In this document: positions 17,195 through 26,369 of the stretch, piece after piece
Layout of the letters: each line of letters starts with the position of its first letter
Position numbering within the stretch: position 1 is the first letter of the stretch
Source: Desulfuromonadales bacterium
GTDB lineage: Bacteria; Desulfobacterota; Desulfuromonadia; Desulfuromonadales; BM103
Assembly (NCBI GenBank): GCA_014860225.1
Contig: JACZKE010000034.1
Location: 1 to 64,000, forward strand
DNA length: 64,000 nt
Reading direction: 5' to 3'
Notes under the pieces: generated by a model
Told to the model about the DNA's origin: nothing
The model's database searches: none
The model's input: only the letters and a program-made list of their open reading frames with translations
Made by a program: the position numbers and the translations under genes

Positions 17195-18082
17195 GTGAAA
17201 TCCTACATCAAATTCTGTCTGATTCTCATGGTAACGCAGGCACTGTCCGCCTGCGTCAGCCAGTCTGCACACCAGCTGAAACTCGATGAAAACCAGCACC
17301 TCCAATCGGTCATTAATAGTCTCAAGAACGATTACGAACGCTTGAAAGCCGACAAAAACCAGTTAGCAGAACGCAACGACAGCCTCAACCAACGCCTGCT
17401 CGAAGCGATTGATCGCAACAAACAGCTGCAAGAGGATCTCATGCGTGCCCGGGCAGATCTGGATCGGGTAGAGAAAGTCCTTGCTGACCGCAGTGCCGAG
17501 ACCGGTGCCGCCATGACTGAAATGCGTCAGGAGGTTGATCGCCTCACGACAGAGAGCAACCTGCTGGAACAGCAGCTAGAGGTTGAACGTCAGGCGCGTG
17601 AAGCTCGCCTCGCAGAAGTTCAAGGTACATATGATGAGCTGGTCGGCAAGCTTGAGGAGGAGATTCAACGGGGCGAAATAAAGATATCAGATCTCAAAGG
17701 AAAGCTGACAGTGAACGTTGTCGACAAAATCCTCTTCGACTCCGGCAAAGCTGTTCTCAAGCCGGCCGGCATCAGGGTATTGCAACAGATCGGCGACATA
17801 CTCAAGTCAACAGCCGACAAAGATATTCAGGTCGAAGGGCACACCGATAATGTACCTATTCGCGGTACGCTTACCGAAAAATACCCGACTAACTGGGAGC
17901 TCTCAACAGCACGGGCGACCACAGTTCTGCACTTTCTCCAGGGTGAAGTCGACATCCCTGGCGAACGACTCTCAGCTGTCGGCTATGGCGAGTACCGGCC
18001 CATCGCTACCAACAGTACACCAGAAGGTCGCGCCCAGAACCGCCGCATCCAGATTGTACTGACTGCGACCAAAGACCGTTAG
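17195..18082 (+). CDS. OmpA-family lipoprotein with coiled coil
   Basis: A 295-residue protein starting at GTG with an AAGGAGCTCC ribosome-binding site. The lipobox LSAC places the lipidated Cys at residue 20. Residues 30-160 are a long predicted coiled coil rich in Glu, Arg and Leu. The C-terminal OmpA/MotB domain (about 170-290) has VEGHTDNVPI and NWELSTARA, which bind peptidoglycan. It is probably an outer-membrane lipoprotein anchored to the wall. Rightward transcription is isolated between leftward neighbours. Confidence 0.88.
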   Translation: MKSYIKFCLILMVTQALSACVSQSAHQLKLDENQHLQSVINSLKNDYERLKADKNQLAERNDSLNQRLLEAIDRNKQLQEDLMRARADLDRVEKVLADRSAETGAAMTEMRQEVDRLTTESNLLEQQLEVERQAREARLAEVQGTYDELVGKLEEEIQRGEIKISDLKGKLTVNVVDKILFDSGKAVLKPAGIRVLQQIGDILKSTADKDIQVEGHTDNVPIRGTLTEKYPTNWELSTARATTVLHFLQGEVDIPGERLSAVGYGEYRPIATNSTPEGRAQNRRIQIVLTATKDR

Positions 18083-18108
18083 AAAAACAGATAACGGGAG
18101 CGTTGCTG

Positions 18109-18146
18109 TTAAGTGTTCATCCGGAGTTTCCGGATGAACACGAGCT
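18109..18146. repeat. Perfect palindromic copy of repeat family 1
   Basis: Arms GTGTTCATCCGGA and TCCGGATGAACAC are perfect, 13 bp each, around a three-base loop (18113-18141). It has the family's core but no T-run, so it is not an obvious terminator. Confidence 0.6.
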
Positions 18147-18170
18147 AAAATCTGTTCTCTAACATCCAGA

Positions 18171-18207
18171 TTTTCGCTTCAGCCCGTATAGTCCGGCAAG
18201 CTTCTAG
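18171..18207. repeat. Half copy of repeat family 2 at the end of the MinD/ParA-like gene
   Basis: It matches the left half of the 69-bp palindrome at 33540-33608 in reverse orientation at 34 of 37 positions. The terminal CTAG provides the TAG stop of the MinD/ParA-like gene. Confidence 0.65.
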
Positions 18208-19502
18208 AATAATCCTGCATCGCGAAGTTCTCTCGCAATCTGTCGGCGCCGAAGCGAAAAGTGACGATAAGCACTATCAGCCAACTGGGCAGCGGCATTC
18301 TGGGCGACACGGTCCACCAGAATGAATTCACGGTAAGCCACATCCAGCGATCGACCGGTTATCATCGACAACAAGTCGACCAGAAACTGCCGGCCGCTGA
18401 GGTCTACTTCCTCGCTGTCAATCAAGCTTCCTTCGCTGTCAAACATGTGAGCCGTCAGTCGACATTCAGGTGCAACCAGTCCCTGCCCCTCAATCGTCAA
18501 AGCAAACAGATGATCCGGATCATCAGTATCACCCAGATTGAGATCATCGGATATCTGCTCGAAACAGTCCGGATGAATGAAGCCTCGTCTGCGGCTGCGC
18601 AGATCGAAGTAAAAATGGCCGGCATCCGGCAGGGACAGTCGACAGCAGAGTGGGCACTCAAGAACCAGGCGACGACGATGCCCGACTGACATTTCAGTGA
18701 GATCGGCCGGCATCATTCCGGACCGGAAGCCGCTTCCATGTCTGGACTTTACGCCAGATCGGGACAGGGCAAATTCTGCCAGTTGTTTTAACTGGCCATG
18801 CACTGCGGTGTTGCGGGCGTGCGTGAGAACCGGCCGGATACTACTGGAAAAACCGGAGGACAGGCTCTCCACCTTGGGACTTTTGCTGATACAGATATCC
18901 AGAACCTGATAATCGCGTTCTCGAGCAGCATAGACAAGAAATTCGTGGACACGCACTTCAGCGTTTAGCCGGGCGCGGGAGTCAACCAGGCTGGGAAGCA
19001 ACCAGAGCCGGTCGGAGTGCTCAACCGCGGTAAGAACTTGCCGCAAAGCGTCCGCGTTGACCAGCGACGCACGATCCTTGACCGGCACCAGCACCAGGTC
19101 AGCGGCCAGCAATGCTGCTTCGGTAAACCAATCGAGAATCGGCCGCGTATCAAGGATCAAGATGCCCGGGAGTACAGCTGCGTGTAATTGCTGACTTAAC
19201 CAGCCCGGGGAATGCGATGGTGCCTGCATCTGACGGGACGAGGCGATATATTGCACACCGTACTGGCCGAGAACAGCGAGTTCATCAGAAGAATCTCCTA
19301 CGAGGAGATCAGCAACGCTGTTTTTTGGACGTGGGCCAAGAGCAAACATCTGGTCGACACTAAAATGGTTGTCGAAGGAAGCTATCGTTACCGGCAGGTC
19401 TTCACGCAAAGCCTTAAGGTAAACCGCGAGGTTGGTGGCAATCGTTGTCTTTCCCACCCCGCCTTTTTCGCTGGCGATGGTCACCACAAATGGACGGTTC
19501 AC
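18204..19502 (-). CDS. MinD/ParA-like ATPase with C-terminal Cys/His domain
   Basis: A 432-residue protein. The N-terminal 240 residues are a deviant-Walker ATPase with SEKGGVGKTTIATNLAVYL (residues 11-29) and ILDTRP at the switch region. The next part carries LECPLCCRL and FIHPDCF motifs that could bind zinc. It ends with an Arg-rich helix. The start GTG overlaps the TGA of the ABC-F gene (GTGA), so the pair is translationally coupled. No ParB partner or MinC/E gene is nearby, so a chromosome-partition or septum role is unsupported. The stop codon lies in a repeat edge. The function is unknown. Confidence 0.75.
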   Translation of the reverse strand: MNRPFVVTIASEKGGVGKTTIATNLAVYLKALREDLPVTIASFDNHFSVDQMFALGPRPKNSVADLLVGDSSDELAVLGQYGVQYIASSRQMQAPSHSPGWLSQQLHAAVLPGILILDTRPILDWFTEAALLAADLVLVPVKDRASLVNADALRQVLTAVEHSDRLWLLPSLVDSRARLNAEVRVHEFLVYAARERDYQVLDICISKSPKVESLSSGFSSSIRPVLTHARNTAVHGQLKQLAEFALSRSGVKSRHGSGFRSGMMPADLTEMSVGHRRRLVLECPLCCRLSLPDAGHFYFDLRSRRRGFIHPDCFEQISDDLNLGDTDDPDHLFALTIEGQGLVAPECRLTAHMFDSEGSLIDSEEVDLSGRQFLVDLLSMITGRSLDVAYREFILVDRVAQNAAAQLADSAYRHFSLRRRQIARELRDAGLF

Positions 19503-21439
19503 GAAGCATCATCCTCAGTCAATAACTCCTGCAGGACCTCCCAGCGTTCCAGGCAGTCATCCAGCTCCGTCTGCAGGTTGGTATGCTTGTCGATCAGCTT
19601 GCCGAGACGGCTATGATCGACAGCCATAGCCGGATCCTGCATTTCATTTGTCAGCTCAGCCAGCGCCTGTTCAAGATCCTCAATGCGTTTTTCAACCTCG
19701 GCCAACTGCTTTTGCCGTTTTTGCTCTTCTCTTCGTTCCGCCTTGCGTTCCGCATGGGAGATACTGCGGGAGTTTTTGTCATTTACCTTTGCAGAAGTCT
19801 TCTTCGCGTTAACTTGTTCAACTCGCAACGTCGAGTGGCTGGCATCGCCTTCGCCACTTTTGGACCTTAGAAAATCAGCGTAATTGCCGGGATAAGAAGT
19901 CGCCCGGTGTGCAGCGACCTCAACAACCCGACTGGCCAGTGCATCGACAAAATAACGATCATGGGAAACGAACACCAGGGTCCCCTGATAACCTTTCAAT
20001 GCCTGCAGGAGAACTTCCTTGGAGGCAAGGTCAAGATGGTTGGTCGGCTCATCCAGCAACAACAGGTTGGCCGGTTTAAGCAGCAGAATCGCCAGGGCCA
20101 GCCGATTGCGTTCACCTCCGGAGAGGACTGCAACTTTCTTGTGTACATCATCACCATGAAACAGGAAGGCACCGAGCAGGTTGCGGACTTTAGGTACCAT
20201 ATCGTAAGGCGCTACCCGGGTGATCTGCTCAAGGACCGTCAGACTCGAGTCCAAAGTACGCGCCTGGTCCTGAGCAAAATAAGCCATGTTCAGGTTATGC
20301 CCTTCCTCACGTTCACCTTTGAGAGGGGTCTCCACACCGGCCAACAGTCGCATCATGGTCGACTTACCGGCGCCATTGGCGCCAACCAGAGCGATGCGTT
20401 CTCCGCGCTCGATGACAAGATCGACCTCTTCGATGACTGACACGTCACCGTAGCCATGTGACACCCCGGAGAGGCTGAGCGAGAGACGCCCGCTTTTGGG
20501 TGGGATCGGGAAAGAGAACCCGATCTTTTTACGTTCCGGCGGAAGTTCGATGCGTTCGATTTTTTCCAACTGTTTGACCCTGCTCTGCACCAGAGACGCC
20601 TTGTTGGCATTGTAGCGAAACTTGTTGATGAACGCTTCAAGGCGGGCGATTTCTTCGTCCTGACGACTTTTGAGCTCCCGCAAAGCCGTGACGCGCTCAT
20701 CGCGGGCGATCAGGTATCGGGAATAGTTGCCGGGATAATCCGTGAGTTTGGCATGCCAGATTTCGACAATGCGCGTCACCACCTGGTCCAGGAAGAAACG
20801 GTCATGGGAAACCAGCACTACGGCATGCGGATAGGTAGCCAAATAACTTTCAAGCCAGTCACGAGCCGGCAGATCAAGGTGGTTGGTCGGCTCATCAAGG
20901 AGCAGTAGGTTTGGTTTTTGCAGCAACAGCTTGGCCAGGGCGATACGCATCTGCCATCCGCCGGAAAACTGTTCACACGGTTTGTGCCAGTCCTGTTCCT
21001 CAAAACCCAGGCCTTTAAGGACACGGCCGATTTCAGCCTCGATGGTATAGCCACCGCGCTGACGGAAGAATTCCTGCAACTCGGAGTAGCGATCGAGGTC
21101 TGCCTGCTCTGCTCCACGGCTGATCTGTTCTTCAAGCATCCGCAGCTCGTTTTCAACAGACAGAAGTTCCGCGAGCGCCGAACGCACCTCGGTAAACAGG
21201 TTCCTGCCGCGGTGCTCCAGGCCTTCCTGTGGCAGATAGCCGATAGTGGTTCCGCGTGCAATCTGAATCTTGCCGGAATCAACCTCTGATTGCCCGGCCA
21301 GCAAGCGCAACAGGGTGGTTTTGCCGGCACCATTCTCACCACAAAGGCCGATGCGGTCTGTCGGACGGACATGCCAGTCAACGTGACGCAGAACCACCTG
21401 GTCGGCGAACTGTTTGATAACATCTTTAAGTTGCAACAT
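19499..21439 (-). CDS. ABC-F family ATPase (Uup/YheS-like)
   Basis: A 646-residue soluble protein with two ABC cassettes. Each has Walker A (GENGAGKTT, GANGAGKST), a signature (FSGGW, LSGGE) and Walker B (LLLDEPTNHLDL, twice). There are no membrane helices, as is typical of ABC-F translation factors. The C-terminal 100 residues form a basic coiled coil (from about residue 545). ABC-F proteins act on ribosomes, often rescuing stalls. The frame is open 172 codons further upstream, but that part overlaps the divergent DRTGG gene and lacks family similarity. The start ATG has only a weak ribosome-binding site. It is coupled to the MinD-like gene. Confidence 0.9.
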   Translation of the reverse strand: MLQLKDVIKQFADQVVLRHVDWHVRPTDRIGLCGENGAGKTTLLRLLAGQSEVDSGKIQIARGTTIGYLPQEGLEHRGRNLFTEVRSALAELLSVENELRMLEEQISRGAEQADLDRYSELQEFFRQRGGYTIEAEIGRVLKGLGFEEQDWHKPCEQFSGGWQMRIALAKLLLQKPNLLLLDEPTNHLDLPARDWLESYLATYPHAVVLVSHDRFFLDQVVTRIVEIWHAKLTDYPGNYSRYLIARDERVTALRELKSRQDEEIARLEAFINKFRYNANKASLVQSRVKQLEKIERIELPPERKKIGFSFPIPPKSGRLSLSLSGVSHGYGDVSVIEEVDLVIERGERIALVGANGAGKSTMMRLLAGVETPLKGEREEGHNLNMAYFAQDQARTLDSSLTVLEQITRVAPYDMVPKVRNLLGAFLFHGDDVHKKVAVLSGGERNRLALAILLLKPANLLLLDEPTNHLDLASKEVLLQALKGYQGTLVFVSHDRYFVDALASRVVEVAAHRATSYPGNYADFLRSKSGEGDASHSTLRVEQVNAKKTSAKVNDKNSRSISHAERKAERREEQKRQKQLAEVEKRIEDLEQALAELTNEMQDPAMAVDHSRLGKLIDKHTNLQTELDDCLERWEVLQELLTEDDAS

Positions 21440-21595
21440 GGGGCTGTTATAGCACATTTGTATGACTGCGAGAATCTCCATTGTTGATATTACCTTCATC
21501 ACCTTCATCATTGACAGAGGCAGCCAACACTTGCAGAATGAGTGTGCGTTCATCCGGAAGAAGACCAGCAGCAGGCAAGCATAATGGAGTTTAAA

Positions 21596-22690
21596 ATGGC
21601 ACGAAAAGTATTTATTGCAGCAACCGGCCAGGATTGCGGCAAAACGACCACCAGCCTCTCCCTTCTCCACCTCGCACGCAAAAAATATCGCCGGGTTGGA
21701 TTTATCAAGCCGGTTGGTCCGAAACCTACCCGTCATGAAGACTTCTGGATCGACAAGGACGCTGCACTGGTCGCCAGGGTCTTCGATCTTGAAGACAATA
21801 TCCGGCTGATGTCGCCGGTAGTAGTACAACCCGGGGATACACGCAAGGTTCTCGATGGCGTGATAACCAGAGCACAACTGGAGGTGCAGCTGCTCGAAGC
21901 CTGTCGAGAACTCGATAAATGTTGCGATTTTCTGATCATCGAAGGTGCCGGGCACAGTGGTGTCGGGTCAGTACTCGGCCTGAGCAACGCCCGGGTGGCG
22001 AAGCTTCTTGATGCACCGGTATTGATGGTCAGTGGTGGCGGCATCGGTCACGTGATTGACGACGTGAGTATGAATCTTGCCCTGTACAAGATGGAAGGGG
22101 CGAACGTACGCATCGTCATGCCGAACAAGTTGATTGCCGAAAAGCGCGCTCAAACTCTCGGCTATATGACCAAAGCATTTGCCGGGCAGGACTTCATCGT
22201 TCATGGCGGCTTCAACTATTCACCGATCCTCGCAGGTCCTACCCTGCTACACATCGCCAAGCTCTTCGACCAGCCGCTACGGGCAACCCATGATCAGGCG
22301 ATGCACATTATCAAGCACATCCAGCTTGCAGCAGCATCCACCGAAAAGGTTGTCGAATATCTCAAGGACTCGACCCTCCTGCTGGTCAACAGCAGCCGGG
22401 ACGAACTTCTGGTCATGCTCGCTTCGCTCTACCATATCCACGAGTATCGTGAAAAGCTCTCCGGGGTTCTGATCTCCGGTGTCAACCCGATCGCGAGACT
22501 GACCCAGCAGGTCCTTGATGACAGCGAGCTGCCATTCATACGAACCGCACAGCTGACATCGACAGTTTTTCAGACGGTTACGCGGGATGTTTCCAAGATT
22601 ACTGCTGATGATCAGGAGAAGATCAACCTGGTCAAAGAACTTGCCGAGCAGGATCTCGATTTTGACCTGATCGACAGCATGCTGGACTAG
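21596..22690 (+). CDS. AAA_26/DRTGG-domain protein (phosphotransacetylase N-domain-like)
   Basis: A 364-residue protein. The N-terminal P-loop domain is of the dethiobiotin-synthetase type (ATGQDCGKTTTSLSLL, about residues 8-23). It is followed by a DRTGG-like domain (about 210-320). The same pair makes up the N-terminal part of long phosphate acetyltransferases, but no catalytic Pta domain is present. It may be a regulatory or CobB/BioD-like paralogue. The start has GGAG six bases upstream. It is divergent from the ABC-F gene and 290 bp upstream of the RNase E/G gene. Confidence 0.8.
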   Translation: MARKVFIAATGQDCGKTTTSLSLLHLARKKYRRVGFIKPVGPKPTRHEDFWIDKDAALVARVFDLEDNIRLMSPVVVQPGDTRKVLDGVITRAQLEVQLLEACRELDKCCDFLIIEGAGHSGVGSVLGLSNARVAKLLDAPVLMVSGGGIGHVIDDVSMNLALYKMEGANVRIVMPNKLIAEKRAQTLGYMTKAFAGQDFIVHGGFNYSPILAGPTLLHIAKLFDQPLRATHDQAMHIIKHIQLAAASTEKVVEYLKDSTLLLVNSSRDELLVMLASLYHIHEYREKLSGVLISGVNPIARLTQQVLDDSELPFIRTAQLTSTVFQTVTRDVSKITADDQEKINLVKELAEQDLDFDLIDSMLD

Positions 22691-22774
22691 AACTTAACGC
22701 TACTGTCTCGCTCAGCTTCGACAAATACTACGCGCTCCTGAAAAGTGGCCTCGTGGTATTTTTCTGTGCAAACC

Positions 22775-22804
22775 TTGCTGTTTTTGTTATAGTTTGCCTA
22801 TATA
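22775..22804 (+). promoter_or_regulatory. Putative promoter of the RNase E/G gene
   Basis: TTGCTG and TATATA are spaced by 18 bp. The predicted transcript begins near 22811 with a CCTTTTTTAAAAAGG hairpin and has a leader of about 170 nt. Long leaders are used for autoregulation of rne in enterobacteria; whether that holds here is unknown. Confidence 0.4.
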
Positions 22805-22981
22805 CCTTTTTTAAAAAGGCTTTTTCGATCTTAAGGGTCATGATGACCCCGTGGATATACAGTTTCGGCATTTGTTCTTCCCCTGAGTGAGCTCCCAATT
22901 CCGGTTGAGCCAAAAACTCGGGTCAGGATATATGCCCCCAACAGATCAAGGTTGTCGTTCACGACAACCGGAAAGTTTTAC

Positions 22982-25513
22982 ATGTCTAAAAAGATGCTGG
23001 TTAACGCCACCCTTCCAGAAGAAAACCGGGTGGCTATTGTAGAAGACGGTATCCTCACTGAGCTAGATATCGAGGTCGCCGGAAGGGAACCCTCCAAAGG
23101 GAACATCTACAAAGCGGTTGTCGTCCGGGTTGAGACCGGCCTGCAGGCCGCTTTCGTCGATTACGGGGCTGAAAGACTCGGCTTTTTGCAGATCGACGAG
23201 ATCAATTACACCACTGTCAAGCCTGACTACAAGCCAGCGGAAGATGTCCGCCGGCCACGCATCAACGACCTGTTGCACCGCGGTCAGGAACTTCTGGTGC
23301 AGATCACCAAGGAAGAGCGTGGCACCAAGGGTGCTGCCCTGACCACCTACCTCTCACTGGCCGGACGCTACATGGTCCTCATGCCCGGCAGTCAGACACG
23401 TGGTGTCTCCCGCAAAGCCGAGAGCGATTCGCAGCGTAAAGAGCTGAAAAAGGCGATGTCATCGCTCGATCTGGCTGAAGGCATCGGCTATATCGTTCGA
23501 ACGGCCGCTCTTGACCAAACCCGCGAGGAGTTGGAGCGCGACTATCTCTATCTGATCCGCCTCTATGAAAGCATCAAAGAACTTGAACAGAAATCCAAAG
23601 CCCCTGCCCTGATCTATAAAGAATCCAACCTGATGATCCGGTCGATTCGGGATTACTTCACCACGGACATGGATGAAGTCATGATCGATGATCCTCTGGT
23701 ATTCAAGGAAGCCAAAGATTTCTTTCAGATGGTCATGCCTGATCAGGTTAAGCTGGTCAAACTCCATCAGGAGCGCCGACCAATCTTCTCCCGTTACCAG
23801 ATTGAAGATCAGATCGAAACCTTGAACCACAACAAGGTGAACCTTCCCTCGGGTGGTTCGATTGTTATCGACCCGACAGAAGCCTTGGTTGCCATAGATG
23901 TCAACAGTGGCAAGATGGCGTCTGAACAGGGGGTTGAAGCCACGGCGACCAAAACCAACCTGGAAGCCGCTACGGAAATCGGACGACAACTGCGCCTCCG
24001 GGACCTCGGCGGGCTGATTGTCATTGACTTCATCGACATGCGCGAACGCAAAAATATGCGTCAGGTCGAGAACCAGGTCAAGAAATCTCTGGAAAACGAC
24101 AAAGCGCGGGTTAATGTCGGACGTATCAGCAAGTTCGGGCTGCTGGAGTTGAGCCGCCAACGGATTAAAGCTGCCTTGACTCAAGGCTCCTACCTGCCAT
24201 GCCCGCACTGTCATGGGTCCGGTCACCTGAAAAGTCCGGAGAGTCAGGCTGTCTCTCTCTTGAGAAAAATTCACGCCAGCGCCGCCAAGGGGCAAGTCAG
24301 CCGGATCGATGCCAAGTTGCCCATGGAAGTTGCAGCCTATCTGCTGAACAACAACCGTGAAGAACTCGTTGACATGGAGCGACGCTACCAACTTCAGATT
24401 CATATCCACGGCAACCGGGATTTCCTGGCTGATCAGGTCGAGATCGAAATCCAGAAGAAAGAGAAAGAAAAAGCGCCTCAACTTGAATATGTAGAAGCCG
24501 GTACCCTGCCAATGGCCATTGAAGAGGCCGTTATGGAAGAGGACATCGTAACTGAACAGCCTGATACAGCGGCAACCGAAGCCGAACCGGGCAAAAAGCG
24601 CCGTCGCAGGAGACGGCGCAAACCTGTAGCAGCGGAGGCTTCAGAGGCGCCACCGTTGTCTGAACAGAGCCCCGCAGAATCTCAGGAATCAATATTGGAA
24701 GCCGGCAACACTGATCTAGCTGATGCTCCTGACGAGACAACAGCAGAACAAACAGACAATGAGTCTTCGGCGAAGAAACCACAAAAACGTCGTCGCTCTA
24801 GCAGCAGGGCAAAGACCGCCGCGAAGAGTAGCGAAACAATTGTAGAGGTTCCTCTGACAGATGTCCCTGCAGCAGCAGGCGAAGCAGAAGAAGCAACAGC
24901 AGAGGGACAAGACGTTGTGGCAACAAAACCGAAGCGCCGCAGAAGTCGCCGCAAGACCAGGGCTACCGGTGACACAGCACAAACAGAAACACTTTCAGAC
25001 ACAACGGAGCAAGCGCAACCCGACTCGATAACCAAGCCAGCTGAACAGCCCGGGGCAGAGCCGATTGCAGAAGAAAAGACCACGGCAGAAGCCGGGCCCA
25101 AACCGAAGCGTCCTCGCCGCACCACCAAAAAGTCTGAATCGATTGTCGAAATGCCGGAGATGGCACAAGACAAAGTCGTTACGGAAACCATGCCAGACGT
25201 CGCGCAAGCATCCCAGCCTGCAGCCTTGTCGACAGAGAAGCCGAAGCGCCGCCAAGCCAGTCGAGGAAAGCCAAAACCGGAAACGACCGGGGAAGAAAAC
25301 GAAACACCGGCAGCAACAGTAGCCAAACCTGCAGAGAAGAAGCCTGCCCGAAAGGCGCCTGCCAAAAAAACCACGGTAACCGACAAGACAGCCGAAGCAA
25401 CGGCAGTAAAGATCAGCTTTTCCGAGAGTCCTTTGGATGAGAAAGACAAATCAAAACGAACCAGAGCTGTCAAAAAGAAGCCGGCGGAAGCGGATCCTGC
25501 TACGAATGCTTGA
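22982..25513 (+). CDS. Ribonuclease E/G with long basic-patch tail
   Basis: An 843-residue RNase E/G. The S1 domain is at about 37-125. The catalytic DNase I-like part has AIDVNSG (Asp near 306) and IDFIDM (Asp near 348), the Mg2+ ligands. The Zn-link CPHCHG is near 405. The last 320 residues are low complexity, Ala/Glu/Thr/Pro-rich, with at least five Arg/Lys patches. RNase E/G processes rRNA and starts mRNA decay. The tail is longer than in RNase G and could form a degradosome-like scaffold. Whether it is rne or rng cannot be settled. The ATG was chosen because the product begins like family members. Confidence 0.9.
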   Translation: MSKKMLVNATLPEENRVAIVEDGILTELDIEVAGREPSKGNIYKAVVVRVETGLQAAFVDYGAERLGFLQIDEINYTTVKPDYKPAEDVRRPRINDLLHRGQELLVQITKEERGTKGAALTTYLSLAGRYMVLMPGSQTRGVSRKAESDSQRKELKKAMSSLDLAEGIGYIVRTAALDQTREELERDYLYLIRLYESIKELEQKSKAPALIYKESNLMIRSIRDYFTTDMDEVMIDDPLVFKEAKDFFQMVMPDQVKLVKLHQERRPIFSRYQIEDQIETLNHNKVNLPSGGSIVIDPTEALVAIDVNSGKMASEQGVEATATKTNLEAATEIGRQLRLRDLGGLIVIDFIDMRERKNMRQVENQVKKSLENDKARVNVGRISKFGLLELSRQRIKAALTQGSYLPCPHCHGSGHLKSPESQAVSLLRKIHASAAKGQVSRIDAKLPMEVAAYLLNNNREELVDMERRYQLQIHIHGNRDFLADQVEIEIQKKEKEKAPQLEYVEAGTLPMAIEEAVMEEDIVTEQPDTAATEAEPGKKRRRRRRRKPVAAEASEAPPLSEQSPAESQESILEAGNTDLADAPDETTAEQTDNESSAKKPQKRRRSSSRAKTAAKSSETIVEVPLTDVPAAAGEAEEATAEGQDVVATKPKRRRSRRKTRATGDTAQTETLSDTTEQAQPDSITKPAEQPGAEPIAEEKTTAEAGPKPKRPRRTTKKSESIVEMPEMAQDKVVTETMPDVAQASQPAALSTEKPKRRQASRGKPKPETTGEENETPAATVAKPAEKKPARKAPAKKTTVTDKTAEATAVKISFSESPLDEKDKSKRTRAVKKKPAEADPATNA

Positions 25514-25537
25514 TAGTCGTATCATAGGATAAAGCAT

Positions 25538-25577
25538 TAAAAGGGCTGGCATTGAAAATCAACGCCAGCCCTTTTAG
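25538..25577. terminator. Bidirectional terminator between RNase E/G and Smr genes
   Basis: AAAAGGGCTGGC and GCCAGCCCTTTT arms surround a 13-base loop, with A-run and T-run on each side. It serves the convergent RNase E/G and Smr genes. Confidence 0.85.
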
Positions 25578-25583
25578 ATCGTA

Positions 25584-25602
25584 GCTAGTGCCCATCCGCA
25601 AA
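25584..25602. repeat. Partial copy of repeat family 1
   Basis: CTAGTGCCCATCCGCAAAC resembles the left end of the copy at 8351, with two changes. Confidence 0.4.
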
Positions 25603-25612
25603 CCTGCACGCA

Positions 25613-26332
25613 TCAAGTTTCTGCAGCTACCTGACGCAAAAAGACCATCAATGCCCCATCCCCACCGAAGCGTCGCGGTGCCACGCTCCATTCAAGTACG
25701 TGTTCGCGTTGCTGATTCAGCAGTTTCTCCATCGCCTGACGCAACACCGGGCCATCGCTTGAATGCAAGCCTTTGCCGGTTATGATCAAAACCGTCAGAA
25801 AACCCTGATAGCGAACATCCCGCAGGAAGAATTTGACTTTTGCTGAGGCCTCATCAACAGTCAGACCGTGCAGGTCAAGCTCGGCCTCCGGCTTGAGTTG
25901 GCCACGCTCCACCTGTTTCATGCGTCGGGGAACAGCCTGTTTGACAGGTCCGTCTTCAGGCCACTCATCTTTAAAGACCTTTTCCACGCAGCCGACAGCA
26001 TCAAGAAAAACAGCCGTTTCGCGCTCTTCACGGGACATAGTCGCTGACGGCGGCACCATTCTCTCAGGTCCCCGTGCAGAAACCGGTTCCTGAACAACAC
26101 GCTCTGCCAACGGCTTGACACCAAGAAAACTCATTTCTTCAGCAAAGACATCGTAGCCGCTGGATGAGGCTGGCGGTTCTTTGACGTCAGCGGTCGCTTG
26201 TCTGACCGCAGGACCATGCGTCAGAGGCTTCGGCTCCACCAACGCAGACAACCCCTTCAAATCCTTGAAGGGGCTGCTGGAGAATTCTTGTGGTGACGCG
26301 ACTTTCTGTTTCGAAGATTTCTTTCTGGCCAT
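25613..26332 (-). CDS. Smr domain protein
   Basis: A 239-residue protein with a disordered N-terminal half and a C-terminal Smr domain (about 145-235). Diagnostic motifs are LDLHGLTVDEA, ITGKGLHSSDGPVL and a final GGDGALMVFLR. Stand-alone Smr proteins are nucleases acting on DNA or on mRNA at stalled or collided ribosomes (SmrB in E. coli). It begins 38 bases after the TPR membrane protein gene, with GAGGGC upstream. Confidence 0.85.
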   Translation of the reverse strand: MARKKSSKQKVASPQEFSSSPFKDLKGLSALVEPKPLTHGPAVRQATADVKEPPASSSGYDVFAEEMSFLGVKPLAERVVQEPVSARGPERMVPPSATMSREERETAVFLDAVGCVEKVFKDEWPEDGPVKQAVPRRMKQVERGQLKPEAELDLHGLTVDEASAKVKFFLRDVRYQGFLTVLIITGKGLHSSDGPVLRQAMEKLLNQQREHVLEWSVAPRRFGGDGALMVFLRQVAAET

Positions 26333-26369
26333 GGTTTGCTGCCCTCAATAAACACAACTGGCTAAGCCA

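Noticed and set aside
21440-21955. 172-codon N-terminal extension of the ABC-F gene
   Set aside because: It overlaps the divergent DRTGG gene and its promoter region, and family members begin at the chosen ATG.
23459-25473. Long frames opposite the RNase E/G gene
   Set aside because: They arise from codon bias and the low-complexity tail, with no protein-like features.
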